Part shown: positions 1 to 9,098 of the stretch, piece after piece
Position numbering within the stretch: position 1 is the stretch's first letter
Layout of the letters: every line of letters begins with the position of its first letter
NCBI RefSeq assembly: GCF_002104995.1
Contig: NW_024468257.1
Coordinates: 620,001-684,000, forward strand
Direction of reading: 5' to 3'
Source of the DNA: Linderina pennispora
Taxonomy: Eukaryota > Kickxellomycota > Kickxellomycetes > Kickxellales > Kickxellaceae
DNA length: 64,000 bases
Notes under the pieces: generated by a model
The model's database searches: none
What the model saw: only the letters and a program-made list of their open reading frames with translations
Told to the model about the DNA's origin: nothing
Program-made: the position numbers and the translations under genes

Positions 1-1516
1 GCCACGATCCGATGGGGATCGGAGGCATAAAGTTCTGCAGTTTCTCAATGACGTGGTACCGCACCTTGCGGCCCTTGGATGCCTTTGTGTCGACATTGCG
101 CTTCTTGCTCTTCGACTGCTGTTTGACTGCCGCCCACTGCACGCCCAACGACGCTGTTGGATCATTGCTATCAACCATGCGGCTCTCAATCAGCTCCCGG
201 AGCAACTGCTGGTAAAAGTCCGTGTCATCAAAGATCTCCGGGTTGCGGTCCTTCAGATGCGCATCGGCAACAGCAGCAGGCTTTTCAGAGGTGTCTGACT
301 GGCCAATGATCTTGTACTCTGTACGCTTGAGCTGCGTACGCTCAACTAGCCGCTCCTCGGAGGCCAGTGCTTGGCTGATCTGGTGCATGATGCCCTGGTT
401 GACCGCCTTGAACTTTTTGCTGCTGGTAACGCCTGCCGAGACCTGCACCTTGTTGCCCCACTTTTCCAGCGACTCGTCCCGGAACGGTTGGAACCCCGAG
501 CGCACCTCCTCCAGCTCCTTCCACATCGCCTCGACGTCACCGTCCTCGCCCTCGTCATCATCTTCGGACTTGCGTTTCTGGCCAGCCATCGTCTTCTTGG
601 CTGCAGGGTGTTGCTCGGCAAGGGCCCGACGCAGTTCGACCAGTGAGCTGATCAGTAGTAGCATTGACTGGCGTGCCTTTTCCAGCTCATTCATTTCATC
701 CTCACCATCGTCGTTACTGAACCGGGACTCAACAAGGGGCTCGAACTGGTCAAAGGAGGGAAGCTCATCAGCCGCAGTCACAATCTTCTGCAAGCGGATA
801 CGGGCATCAAGGGCGCCTTCCCACAGACGGGTTTGGTTCAGAACATGATGGCCCTTCTCGACGTCGCTCTTGGCTGTTTGCGTGATCGACTGCAGCAGCG
901 CCCTCTCACCCTCCTCCAGCTTGCGAATGTCTTCCCTGACACGATCCTGCTCCTGCGCGGCCTCAGCACCAGCATCATCATTGAACCCCATGCCGTCGTC
1001 ACTCTCGTCTGCATCGCTCTCATCACTACCCACTTCACTGTCCTCCTCCCTGGTTTGCGAGACCCTCGAGGCGATATCTTCTTCGGAGTCTTCACTGATA
1101 CTCTCGCTACCCTCATCAGACTCAGCTTCCTCCTCGCTCGCATCTTCGTCGCTGCCGTATAGTGCCTTGCGGCTGGTCCTGGACCCAGTGTACTTGGGGC
1201 CAAGGTTTCCAATCCCCTGCTGCTGCCGAAGAGAACTCTTCCCCATCTCTATGTAGTGCTCGCGACGCAGCTCCTCATCTTCCGACTCTGACTCGGAGTC
1301 TGATCCCCGGTCGTTCGCAGCATCGTTCAGGTCCGCGTTCTCGATATCAAAGTCCTTGGGCTTAGGATCCGAGATATCTGCGATCTGCTCCAACAGCGAC
1401 TTTTTGGACCGTTTGATAGCTACAAAGTTCAAAAAGACTGTGTTAATCTGTCATGCGAATAAATGTGCATTATCCGTGCTGGTGCCGCCGCTCGTCTGTT
1501 TCTTACCTTTGGGCAT
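1..1516 (-). CDS. BFR2: AATF/Bfr2/TRAUB family nucleolar protein (3' end outside window)
   Basis: Likely the AATF/Bfr2 protein of the small-subunit processome, needed for early 18S pre-rRNA cleavages in the nucleolus. The ATG is at 1516. Exon 1 (1507-1516) encodes only MPK plus one base, followed by a GTAAGA donor; an 87-nt intron (1420-1506) ends in TAG. Splicing gives MPKAIKRSKKSLLEQIADI, which matches the start of the family, so the tiny first exon is real. About 476 residues lie in the window: a Lys-rich N-terminus, a long Asp/Glu/Ser-rich acidic stretch (roughly residues 40-170), then the conserved TRAUB region with the DDTDFYQQLL motif. The reading frame is open to position 1 after a KGRKVRYH segment, so the C-terminus is missing only because the window ends. 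No frameshifts seen. Confidence 0.88.
1420..1506 (-). other. Intron 1 of the AATF/Bfr2 gene
   Basis: The donor is GTAAGA directly after the tenth coding base and the acceptor is TTTGTAG. Joining the two sides keeps the frame and restores the family's conserved N-terminus. Confidence 0.85.
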
Positions 1517-2047
1517 TATTGTATTTACGAGCTCTGAAAATGAGGCAATTGGGAGGTTTGAAGTGAGAAAAGCGTTGGGCACTTTGAAAAAATTCAAATA
1601 AAAAACGCAGCCATAAAAAATTGAATGATCATATAATCTTAATCTAGTGATACTGCGTTTTGATGCCTTTTGGCTCCCTGTTCTGCAGGATCAATCTATG
1701 ACGGGTCGCATGTGCTTGCTCACACTTCCAGGTCAGCCCAAATATATGTGACTTGCCAGGGTGTAGAGCACGTATAGTTCATTGGCCGGCTCTGCGAGAT
1801 CGAAGAAGCCATATTTAATGAACAAATCGCACCCCGTTGTGGATATGATGCTGGACGATTAGACAAAGGTGGTCTTGGGCAGGCGAAGCGCACTTGACTC
1901 TTGAACTTGAAATGAATTTCGCTTTCATAAAATTCTACTCAAAGCCTCTTAATATGGTTAGAAATGGTATGTTCCGGAAGCTGGGTCATATTTGGCCCTT
2001 GATGTAGAGTCCATGTATACATGGGACTTCTGCCCAGGTGTGAATGG
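1517..2047. other. Intergenic, AATF promoter side
   Basis: AT-rich stretch between the AATF start codon and the end of the FAS relic. It should hold the AATF 5' UTR and promoter. I see no convincing coding potential, RNA gene or repeat. Confidence 0.5.
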
Positions 2048-3780
2048 TCAGGCATCCTTCACCTGTACAAACATGTGGTTACCAACAAGCACATCCTGCC
2101 AGTAGCGGCTTGCTTTTTGTTCACGCTCTTTCACCTTGTACCGGTGCTGACCAAGTGCTTCTTGTGAAAGAACTGCGTGCACATAGTCTGAATGGGAACA
2201 GGAATCTCTCCACCAACCTGACCGAATCTAAATGGTGTATGAAGAGTGGTACTAATCCCTGGCGTCTGGATTGACCTGCTTGGGGAAACAGGGTGGCTGT
2301 ATTCTACAAGTTCAGATATGACGTTATCTAGATTGCGATTTCCTGGCACGATTCCTGTTTGCATGCACTGAATCATACTGTTGAGCATCCAGGCCGCTGG
2401 TAGCATTCTGGGGTGTCCAGCCAGCCACTTCTGGCATACTACAGGAACAGCATATCCATGTGTACGGCCAAGCTTCTTGAGCTGCTGGTTGATCACATGG
2501 GGATCGTTTTTACCACTTGCAACTGTGGACGTTGCATGCATAAATAATCTCAACATCACCTATTGTCAGCCTCCATGTTGCGAGCGAGCTGCACAATGAG
2601 AAAATGGTGGGATCGTTCCTCCAGAATTTGTTGCTCTGTTCGCCTTGCGCATTTTTGATCATTTGCCGAACCTTGCTCTCAATACACTTTACGCGAGTGT
2701 TGGTAAAGTCACTTTTGCCACCTGTATGGATATTAGAGGTATTGAGAATTTCAACTTACCCAATTGACTATGCTTGGCATCAGCCCACGATTTGATTGAA
2801 GCAATTATTTTTTGACGTTCCTGACGACGAAGGCTAATGTTAAGAAACGGAGATATATCACCTGTAGGTGACTCCCGAGCTATCATCAGAATCCCTTGGC
2901 CTGGTGTGGGTATTATGTGCCCTTCCTTATCTGTGGCAGTCGCTGTCATAGCAGGAACGCCGTATATGGGCGCTCCGCACCTGATTGCAGCACTTGCAGA
3001 CATCCGTATTAGGATCCATGACACAATACCTTCAGCAAACCCACTGCAGGTGGCTGTGCATGGCTGGGACAATTCCTTGGGTGAACGACCTATCGCATGG
3101 TCCTCCAGTGCATCAGTGGTCATCTTAATCTGTGGTGTTGTAGAGGCGACATTACGCGAATACGAGCCAGATGCACCAGCAGTCGTCACCTTTGCCTTCC
3201 CCAGCTTAATTGTCCCCACAGCAACATCCAGCGACATGGCTACTGATCCGCATGCGCCAGTACCACCAGCACAAGATCCAGCTGAATTACCAATTTCTGA
3301 CACTGGATGTATTTGGAGAGTTCGCCATTTCTAGCTCTGAAATACTCCGTTGGTTTGATGTTGAGCAAATATGCCGGTTCTGCAACATGCCTAAAGGTCT
3401 GACCAGCATATGCTTTGATTCCACGGAATATCAGCAGAATATCCGTTTGCTTTCCTGCTGCAGTGTTGGTGATCCTACAAATATGCATGTCGTAGTCAGT
3501 GATATTACCAGCCTGGAGTAGACTAAAGCCATCCTCCAACTTGTGCCGGTTCGATTGGTGAGCTGTGTTTAGCAGGCGGTTCCAAAGTGATTGAGTTGAT
3601 AGTAGTGCAAACAAACCTTCGGTTGCCAAAACAAAGAGTAGGTCTGCTGGTGCGAATATAGGGCGACTGGAGTGTGGACAGTAGTGACCAAGGGTATCGC
3701 CAATAGTTAGGGAGCGATAGCTCAGGACCCGACCGACAAGCTTGTTGCTGAGCTGTGATTCAGATGATCGCCGATTTAGA
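2048..3780 (-). pseudogene. Fungal type I fatty acid synthase relic (DH fragment joined to ketoacyl synthase)
   Basis: Remains of a fungal FAS gene spread over three frames. At about 3350-3640 the translation resembles the beta-subunit double hot-dog dehydratase region (LEDGFSLLQAG, ITNTAAGK, LIFRGIKAYAGQTF). It runs straight into alpha-subunit ketoacyl synthase sequence: SEIGNSAGS, a shortened segment around GAC, GAPIYGVPAMTATATDKEG, FWRNDP, LATWRLTIGD, HATSTVAS, KWLAGHPR, GIVPGNRN. It ends with YWQDVLVGNHMFVQVKDA and a stop at 2048-2050. The defects are a one-base deletion near 3303, a frameshift near 2540 just before the active-site HGTST (here HATST), another near 2135, a deletion of roughly 50 residues before the catalytic Cys, and loss of everything between DH and KS. 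The C-terminal phosphopantetheinyl transferase domain is absent. It cannot encode a working FAS. A fused beta-alpha ancestor would explain the order, but that is inference. Confidence 0.85.
2717..2755 (-). other. Possible fossil intron of about 38 nt in the FAS relic
   Basis: A GTAAGT donor, a CTAAT branch-like motif and an ATACAG acceptor lie within about 38 nt. Removing it joins HSQLG to GKSDFTNTRVK in frame and continues the ketoacyl synthase alignment. Coordinates are approximate by one or two bases. Confidence 0.5.
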
Positions 3781-4296
3781 CATGATTGGTGTATACGATT
3801 GTGCAGCTAGCCTTTGTCAGTGGCTATTGTCAGCACGTTCACGTTTACCCTGGCGCCATTCACGAACGATTATATAAGCACATCAACGACAATAACATGA
3901 TCTAATTCTTTGTCTTGGCAGCTTTTGAGCGTCTATGCGCACCTCCAGTTACCAATGCCACCCTGAACTCATCCCACCTCCATATTTGTCGTCGTGACAC
4001 TAGGCCATCTTTGTTTGTGTGCGAATCAGCAAGTAGGGGGTTGTTTGCCTTTTTGAATAGGCTCTTTGTGCACACTCCTTCACGGGAAGAATACGCTGAT
4101 TTGATACTTGTTGGCCCTCCGTTGGCGTGGTCAGAACATCAGGAATGAGTAGTTTTTCGAGCTACGTGACTCTGTCGGCACTACTGAAGTAACAGGATAG
4201 GCGAGTCTACATCAACGTATGCACTAGCCGTGGTGGTTTGCTAGTGCTCCTTTTTCATAATCTTTGCCATATATTTAATGCCGCCGAGTACCATCA
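3781..4296. other. Intergenic stretch beyond the FAS relic
   Basis: About 500 bp between the recognisable FAS relic and the nucleoside hydrolase stop. There is a 77-codon open frame on the plus strand (3915-4148) with no recognisable features. It may hold further unrecognisable FAS remnants. Confidence 0.35.
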
Positions 4297-5280
4297 TCAA
4301 ATAGTTGAGCTCTTGGCTGCCTCCACCAATGCACCGATCATCACATCCCAGAACCGGTCGACATCGACAGCAGTGGTTATGTAGCAGTTCGGCTCCAGCT
4401 TGCTCTTGTTTTTGACGTCACACACAGTTCGGCCATTGCACGGGCCCTGCGAGCAGTCAACCGACACGTGCATGAAGCGCTCCGAGAACGCATCACGCAT
4501 AAACACATAGGCCATAGCAACCGGATCGTGCAGCGGGGCACCGTCTTTCTCGCCGAACACGTCCTCGTAGGTGCTTCCAAAGAACCAAAGCAGGTCAGTA
4601 AGGAGCTTGGCAAACTTTGGCTCGGCGACCTCCTTGTTGATACGCTCAATGACAGCCTTGGATGCGAGCACAGTGTGGGTGACATCCAGCGGCACCATGG
4701 CAATATGCCCGATTCCTGCCTGCAGGACGATCTGTGCGGCCTCGGGGTCAAAGTAGATGTTGAATTCGGCAGCAGCGGTTGTGTTACCAAGGGCGATCGC
4801 GCCGCCCATCACCGACAGCATGTGGATCTTGGGCACGACCTCGGGGTACACCGACACCAGAAGCGCGATGTTGGTCAGCGGCCCAACCGCAACGATGGTC
4901 ACCGGCTCTTCGCTGGTCATAAGCACGTCGCGGATTGCCTCAATCGCCTTTTTGTCGGTCCCCAGGTACTTCTCGTAGTCGGGCTCTGGCAACAGATCAG
5001 TGCCGTCCAGGCCGCTCTCGCCGTGGATGTCAGCAGCGTGCTCGGAGGGCTTGACCAGCGGCTTGGATGCACCGGGGTAAACCTTGACGCCCTCAATGCC
5101 GGCAGCCTGCAGGACCCGAATAGCGTTGGCGGTGGTGTTGCGCAGCGAGGCGTTGCCGGCGACGGCCGAAATGCCCAGCAGCTTGATTTGCGGGTGGTAG
5201 GCGGCTAGCAGCAGGGCCAGGGCGTCGTCGTGGCCAACGTCGCAGTCTAGCCACACAGGAGTCGGATTGCTGGCAGTCAT
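4297..5280 (-). CDS. Inosine-uridine preferring nucleoside hydrolase
   Basis: Hydrolyses the N-glycosidic bond of ribonucleosides (uridine, and possibly others) for pyrimidine/purine salvage in the cytosol; the counterpart of yeast Urh1. The 327-residue protein has the family's N-terminal calcium/ribose-binding motif DCDVGHDDALAL (residues 12-23), the GISAVAGNASL strand, VAVGPLTNIALL, MGGAIA, AEFNIYFDPEAA and the C-terminal LHDPVA segment, all in order and at normal length. I start at the ATG at 5280 because the open frame continues 72 codons upstream through what is clearly promoter: a TATAAAAG lies about 110 bp upstream of this ATG. No introns or frameshifts. Substrate preference cannot be told from sequence. 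Confidence 0.9.
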   Translation of the reverse strand: MTASNPTPVWLDCDVGHDDALALLLAAYHPQIKLLGISAVAGNASLRNTTANAIRVLQAAGIEGVKVYPGASKPLVKPSEHAADIHGESGLDGTDLLPEPDYEKYLGTDKKAIEAIRDVLMTSEEPVTIVAVGPLTNIALLVSVYPEVVPKIHMLSVMGGAIALGNTTAAAEFNIYFDPEAAQIVLQAGIGHIAMVPLDVTHTVLASKAVIERINKEVAEPKFAKLLTDLLWFFGSTYEDVFGEKDGAPLHDPVAMAYVFMRDAFSERFMHVSVDCSQGPCNGRTVCDVKNKSKLEPNCYITTAVDVDRFWDVMIGALVEAAKSSTI

Positions 5281-5674
5281 AGTTAGTGAGATTGAGGTGT
5301 GGCGTATGCCTGGAAATGCGGAGCAAGGAGAGGAGTAGAGGAAAAATATTGCTTGAGCTACCATGCCCTGTGTACGCTCAGACCCGTGCCTTTTATAGAT
5401 GCCCAGCCCACGTCGCTTGCCACTGTACTCCCCACCCCAGTCCAGCTGCGTAGAGCTGATTTGCTGCTCTGTGGCACTGCATCGGGTGTCGATCACCTAA
5501 CGAAGAACAAATACGCGCGCACCTGTCTTGCATGGGACATCGCATGGGGTCCGTTTGATTACCATAGCACACTCCCCGTTTCTATTCAGGGACAGGGGCT
5601 CCCAGGCTAGCGCCTTTGCTGTGCCTGAGTGGCATGGAGCTGGTGTATTGGAGACCATGTCAAGTAGTGAAAAG
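5281..5674. other. Promoter region between CCA1 and nucleoside hydrolase
   Basis: Spacer between the 3' end of the CCA-adding enzyme gene and the nucleoside hydrolase start, both on the minus strand. It holds the TATA box listed separately; nothing else is recognisable. Confidence 0.5.
5389..5396 (-). promoter_or_regulatory. TATA box of the nucleoside hydrolase gene
   Basis: TATAAAAG on the minus strand, about 110 bp upstream of the ATG at 5280. The spacing is like that of other TATA-containing genes in the window (glucoamylases, DAP-like gene). Confidence 0.55.
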
Positions 5675-7324
5675 CTATTGGAACCTGTGTCTGTTCTCTA
5701 GAATGAATGCCTCGCACTCCTGCTTCGTTCCTGAGGGGAATTCCAGCTGCCACTCCATGACTTGCTCTAGGATGCCCTTGATCGCCGGGCCAGGCCTGAT
5801 GCCCAGCAGCTTGGCAGCGCTCTTGCCATCGACAATGTGCTTCTCTTTGAATGCCTCCACAAGGCCCTGGTCGACAGCCATCTTTGTGTACATGGTGAAT
5901 CTTCCAGCGACTTCATCGAGCGGCCGTCCATCAAGCAGCTCGACAGCAGCCGAGAATGCCACAGCCATCGACCACCGAGAGCCGACTTCGCGGATCTGCA
6001 GGCCCAGGGTCTTGCGGTCAAGCGTGCCAGCGACGCAGCGGCTGACGAGGTCAGAGATTTTCGGTGCAAAGCTGTGCATGCACAGGGTTGCGTCCACGTC
6101 GGTGTTGGACAGCTTGATGCCATCGCGGATCACCAGATGTGCAGCAGGCAGCACCTTCTTCTTGTCCTTGGCGGTGATGCCACGGTACGGGTACATGTAT
6201 GCGGCCAGGACCAGATGGCGGCGAGCGATCGGGCCAATGTCATATGCGCTGGGAACGCCACGCAGGATCTCCGTGCTCCTTTCCACAATGTCCAGCACAC
6301 ACTTTGTCAGCGTTTCCGATACTGCAATGTCTCCCATCAGGCCGGCAACCCACATGTCCTGCGGCGGCGCCCGGAATACATTCTTATAGAGCCCAAACCG
6401 CAGCAGCATCTGGATCGACAGCAGCGGATTTGGCCCTGCCGCCATCTTCTCCAACTCGACACCGACCCGCTCGCGGCTGATCTTTACATCCAAGTCATTC
6501 TTGATCTCCTGGCGGCTCAGCGCCTCCGCTGTGCCCTCCTCGATCTCGTACCCAAATCTGCTGGCAAACCGAATTACGCGCAGCACCCGCAGCGGATCGT
6601 CCCGGAATGTCTCGAATGGCGCCAGCGGCGTCCGAACGATGCCATTCTTCAGGTCCTCCAGCCCCTTGCCTGTGAAATCCTCGACCTCCCGCGAGTGGAT
6701 ATTGTAGAACAGTGCGTTGATAGTGATGTCCCGTCTGTACGCGTCCTCGGTGGGTGTGCCAAACTCAATTGCGGGAATGCGGCTATCACTATTGTACGTC
6801 TCGCTGCGCAGGTTGACAAAGTCGACCAGCTGGTCAAGTACACTCGTTGTCGCCGTCTCTAGATGCTTCGATCGCTCCGGATTCTGGCTGATCTTTGCAA
6901 TTGAGTGCACCGGGTAGTTGTTGTCCTTCAGGTACTGGTTGACGTGCTGTGCCAGGTCGAATCCCGACATGTGGTCAATAGCAATGTCAATGTCGTGGGA
7001 CTCCATGCCCAGCAGCTTGTCGCGCACCCATCCACCTGCAATCCGCAGGACCAGCTTGGGCTGTTCTGGGTGGGAGTCGTGGATATGGTCGACAACCCTG
7101 TCCAGCAGGTCGCAGATCTGCGACTCCTTGGCCGTCAACACAATGCTCATGTCGCGCTGCGGCCGGTGCTTCTTTGCTGTGTGTAGTTGGCAGGCGGCAG
7201 CTGAAAGGGAAGCTGCGGTCTGATTGCGCTTCGACGCAGTCACCTTTAGTAAATTGCTTGCGGTGTGGTTCTGGCGAAATGCGGCGAATTGACGAGCTAC
7301 CAAACCGGCGAATAGGCTCATCAA
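5675..7324 (-). CDS. CCA1: CCA tRNA nucleotidyltransferase, two start codons
   Basis: Adds or repairs the 3' CCA of tRNAs using CTP and ATP. The 549-residue protein carries the class II nucleotidyltransferase signatures: LRIAGGWVRDKLLG, the metal-binding DIDIAI (DxD), RRDITINALFYN, and the DPLRVLRVIRFASRFGYE segment, followed by the helical body and tail. The region from Met1 to about residue 58 is rich in Ala, Arg, Gln and Ser with almost no acidic residues, as in a mitochondrial presequence. A second ATG at 7150 (Met59) starts just before the conserved catalytic domain. Yeast CCA1 uses alternative starts to supply mitochondria and cytosol/nucleus from one gene, so the same is likely here. 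Intronless and unbroken. Confidence 0.92.
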   Translation of the reverse strand: MMSLFAGLVARQFAAFRQNHTASNLLKVTASKRNQTAASLSAAACQLHTAKKHRPQRDMSIVLTAKESQICDLLDRVVDHIHDSHPEQPKLVLRIAGGWVRDKLLGMESHDIDIAIDHMSGFDLAQHVNQYLKDNNYPVHSIAKISQNPERSKHLETATTSVLDQLVDFVNLRSETYNSDSRIPAIEFGTPTEDAYRRDITINALFYNIHSREVEDFTGKGLEDLKNGIVRTPLAPFETFRDDPLRVLRVIRFASRFGYEIEEGTAEALSRQEIKNDLDVKISRERVGVELEKMAAGPNPLLSIQMLLRFGLYKNVFRAPPQDMWVAGLMGDIAVSETLTKCVLDIVERSTEILRGVPSAYDIGPIARRHLVLAAYMYPYRGITAKDKKKVLPAAHLVIRDGIKLSNTDVDATLCMHSFAPKISDLVSRCVAGTLDRKTLGLQIREVGSRWSMAVAFSAAVELLDGRPLDEVAGRFTMYTKMAVDQGLVEAFKEKHIVDGKSAAKLLGIRPGPAIKGILEQVMEWQLEFPSGTKQECEAFILENRHRFQ

Positions 7325-7454
7325 CCTGTGTGTGAAATTGGCGAAACGGGCGAAATTGGAGGAGAATCAATAGACAAGAGACTCGAACAGGGCTTACAAG
7401 CTTGGATGCTTGTTTCAGGTGATGTCAGAAAAATTTTTAATTCTAACTCTTCGA

Positions 7455-8804
7455 TTAATTTTGCTGGGACGAGCGACAGCTTGGACACACGTAGCTGAGC
7501 TGCTCCCACTCGTCCTCGCCGATCTCGCGGCCCAATCTCCGTGCTTCTGCCCGCAGCGAACACCCAAGATGGCTCCACACCAGACACCGCTCGCAGGCCG
7601 TCATCGCCCGCCCATCGTCGTAGTTGCGGCCAGCCTTGCCGCATGCACACATAAACATCCAGCTCTCTTCCGCATCACCCTCTGCCGCAGCCTCCTCCTC
7701 CACTGGCGGCGGCTGGTGCGCCGGATGCTCGATCTCGATATTCTTCATCTGCTCCCGCTCCAATGCCTCCAGGCGTGCTTGCTCGCGCCGCTGTGCTCGG
7801 AGATCGCGCGTGTCTATCAGCATTGGGTGGATGGGCTCTTCTTCTTCGGCCGAATGTTTTATCCGCTTTGACCTTCGATAGTCGCCCTCGGCCATCTGCT
7901 CTTCCTGCTCGATGATCTCGCGCTGGTGCTTCATCGCCTCCTTCTTAGCAATGCGCGTCGACCGTTTGCGTGTAGCCAGCAGCTCCAGCAGCTCCTGTTT
8001 CTTGATCTCGCTGTGCAGCCTTGTGGCAATTCCTGGCGCAATTTTGCTCACGCGCCTGTAAACCGTGCGATCGGCCTTGCTGGTCAGCTGCTCGAGCACG
8101 TTCGGGAAATACACCCACTCCTCGTAACTCGCACACAGCAGCTCCCACAGCGCCCCGTCGTCCTCAATGTCGTCATGCCTCGGCGGATCGACCAACGGCC
8201 CGCGCTGCTCTGACAGCCTCGTTGATCTGCGGCTATTGACGCCGGCCTCACGGTTGTGCTTCTCGATCAGCAGCAGCGACTTCTTGGGCGTCTCGCGATA
8301 CAGCCGATCGCCACACAGCAGCCAGTATGTGCGGCTTACCGAGTCCACGCCGACAGGCTCTACACGCCACTGCTGCGCGTCCTGCTGCCCAACGCTGCTG
8401 ATATGCCGCAGATTATCGGGCCGCACAAACACCAGCTCCAAGGTCTCCAGCACCACCCGCGTGCGCTCACGCACATCCACGCCGTACAGCCCAAGCTCGG
8501 CGAACGAATCGGGAAGCTCTGCGTATCCCGCCAGGTGCCGCTCCCACGCACGCTCAACGTACTTTTCTATCCTCTTCTCCTCCATGTGTCGGTTGCCAGT
8601 AAGTATCCGCAGCGCACGCTTCAGCAGCGCGCGAACAACCCCGGTATCTTGCAGCAGCTCTTCTTCGAGTTGCTGCATGCTCAGCTCTTGCTCCTGGTTG
8701 AGGGCCTGGTGAAATATATGCAGAAAGTGCGATAGACGCGCAAAGTCTCGCGTATCGTGCAGCGCTCCTTGCCGGTGGCCGGCTTTTGCTGTGGCAAGAG
8801 GCAT
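7455..8804 (-). CDS. DDT/WHIM-type chromatin protein with C-terminal PHD finger
   Basis: A 449-residue nuclear protein of unproven function. The N-terminal 90 residues (DFARLSHFLHIFHQAL, then a hydrophobic helical stretch) resemble the DDT-type module of RSF1/CECR2-like remodeller subunits. A WHIM2-like motif follows (PVGVDSVSRTYWLLCGDRLY, about residues 150-170). The middle is basic and coiled, with a KKEAMKHQRE stretch and a bipartite-like RRSKRIKH signal. The C-terminus is a PHD-type zinc finger: CACGKAG, CERC, WSHLGC and a final CPSC. PHD fingers often read histone H3 tails. The ATG at 8804 is preferred over the frame's upstream extension, whose first 32 residues are hydrophobic and do not fit the family. 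An ISWI/RSF-type accessory role is inference. Confidence 0.72.
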   Translation of the reverse strand: MPLATAKAGHRQGALHDTRDFARLSHFLHIFHQALNQEQELSMQQLEEELLQDTGVVRALLKRALRILTGNRHMEEKRIEKYVERAWERHLAGYAELPDSFAELGLYGVDVRERTRVVLETLELVFVRPDNLRHISSVGQQDAQQWRVEPVGVDSVSRTYWLLCGDRLYRETPKKSLLLIEKHNREAGVNSRRSTRLSEQRGPLVDPPRHDDIEDDGALWELLCASYEEWVYFPNVLEQLTSKADRTVYRRVSKIAPGIATRLHSEIKKQELLELLATRKRSTRIAKKEAMKHQREIIEQEEQMAEGDYRRSKRIKHSAEEEEPIHPMLIDTRDLRAQRREQARLEALEREQMKNIEIEHPAHQPPPVEEEAAAEGDAEESWMFMCACGKAGRNYDDGRAMTACERCLVWSHLGCSLRAEARRLGREIGEDEWEQLSYVCPSCRSSQQN

Positions 8805-9098
8805 GTTTGAGGGGGAAGGAGGTGTGAATTCGAAAGGAAAGTGAAAGTAAAATAATAAACGCGAACCAGAAAAAAGGAGAAACAAAAAGTGGAAGATCAC
8901 AAGGCTAGGCGGTCTTTTTCGCAGGCTTCACAAGGGCTTCCTGAATGACGCCGATTAGCAGCACTACACGCCGCAACGATCACAATAGATCCCTGACTAG
9001 TCAAGCACGGCCTCTGGCGTTTGGACGCCGGAAAACTCATATATCTTCTTCGAGATAGCCATTAGCAAGGTACCATGACCAGCATGGGACCGCCCAGA
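8805..9098. other. Short intergenic region upstream of the PHD protein gene
   Basis: Promoter side of the PHD protein gene and end of the F-box/LRR relic. A stretch of about 60 bp (8820-8880) is purine-rich. Nothing else is recognised. Confidence 0.4.

Noticed and set aside
5837..6862. 341-codon plus-strand frame opposite CCA1
   Set aside because: Antisense shadow of a strongly conserved enzyme.
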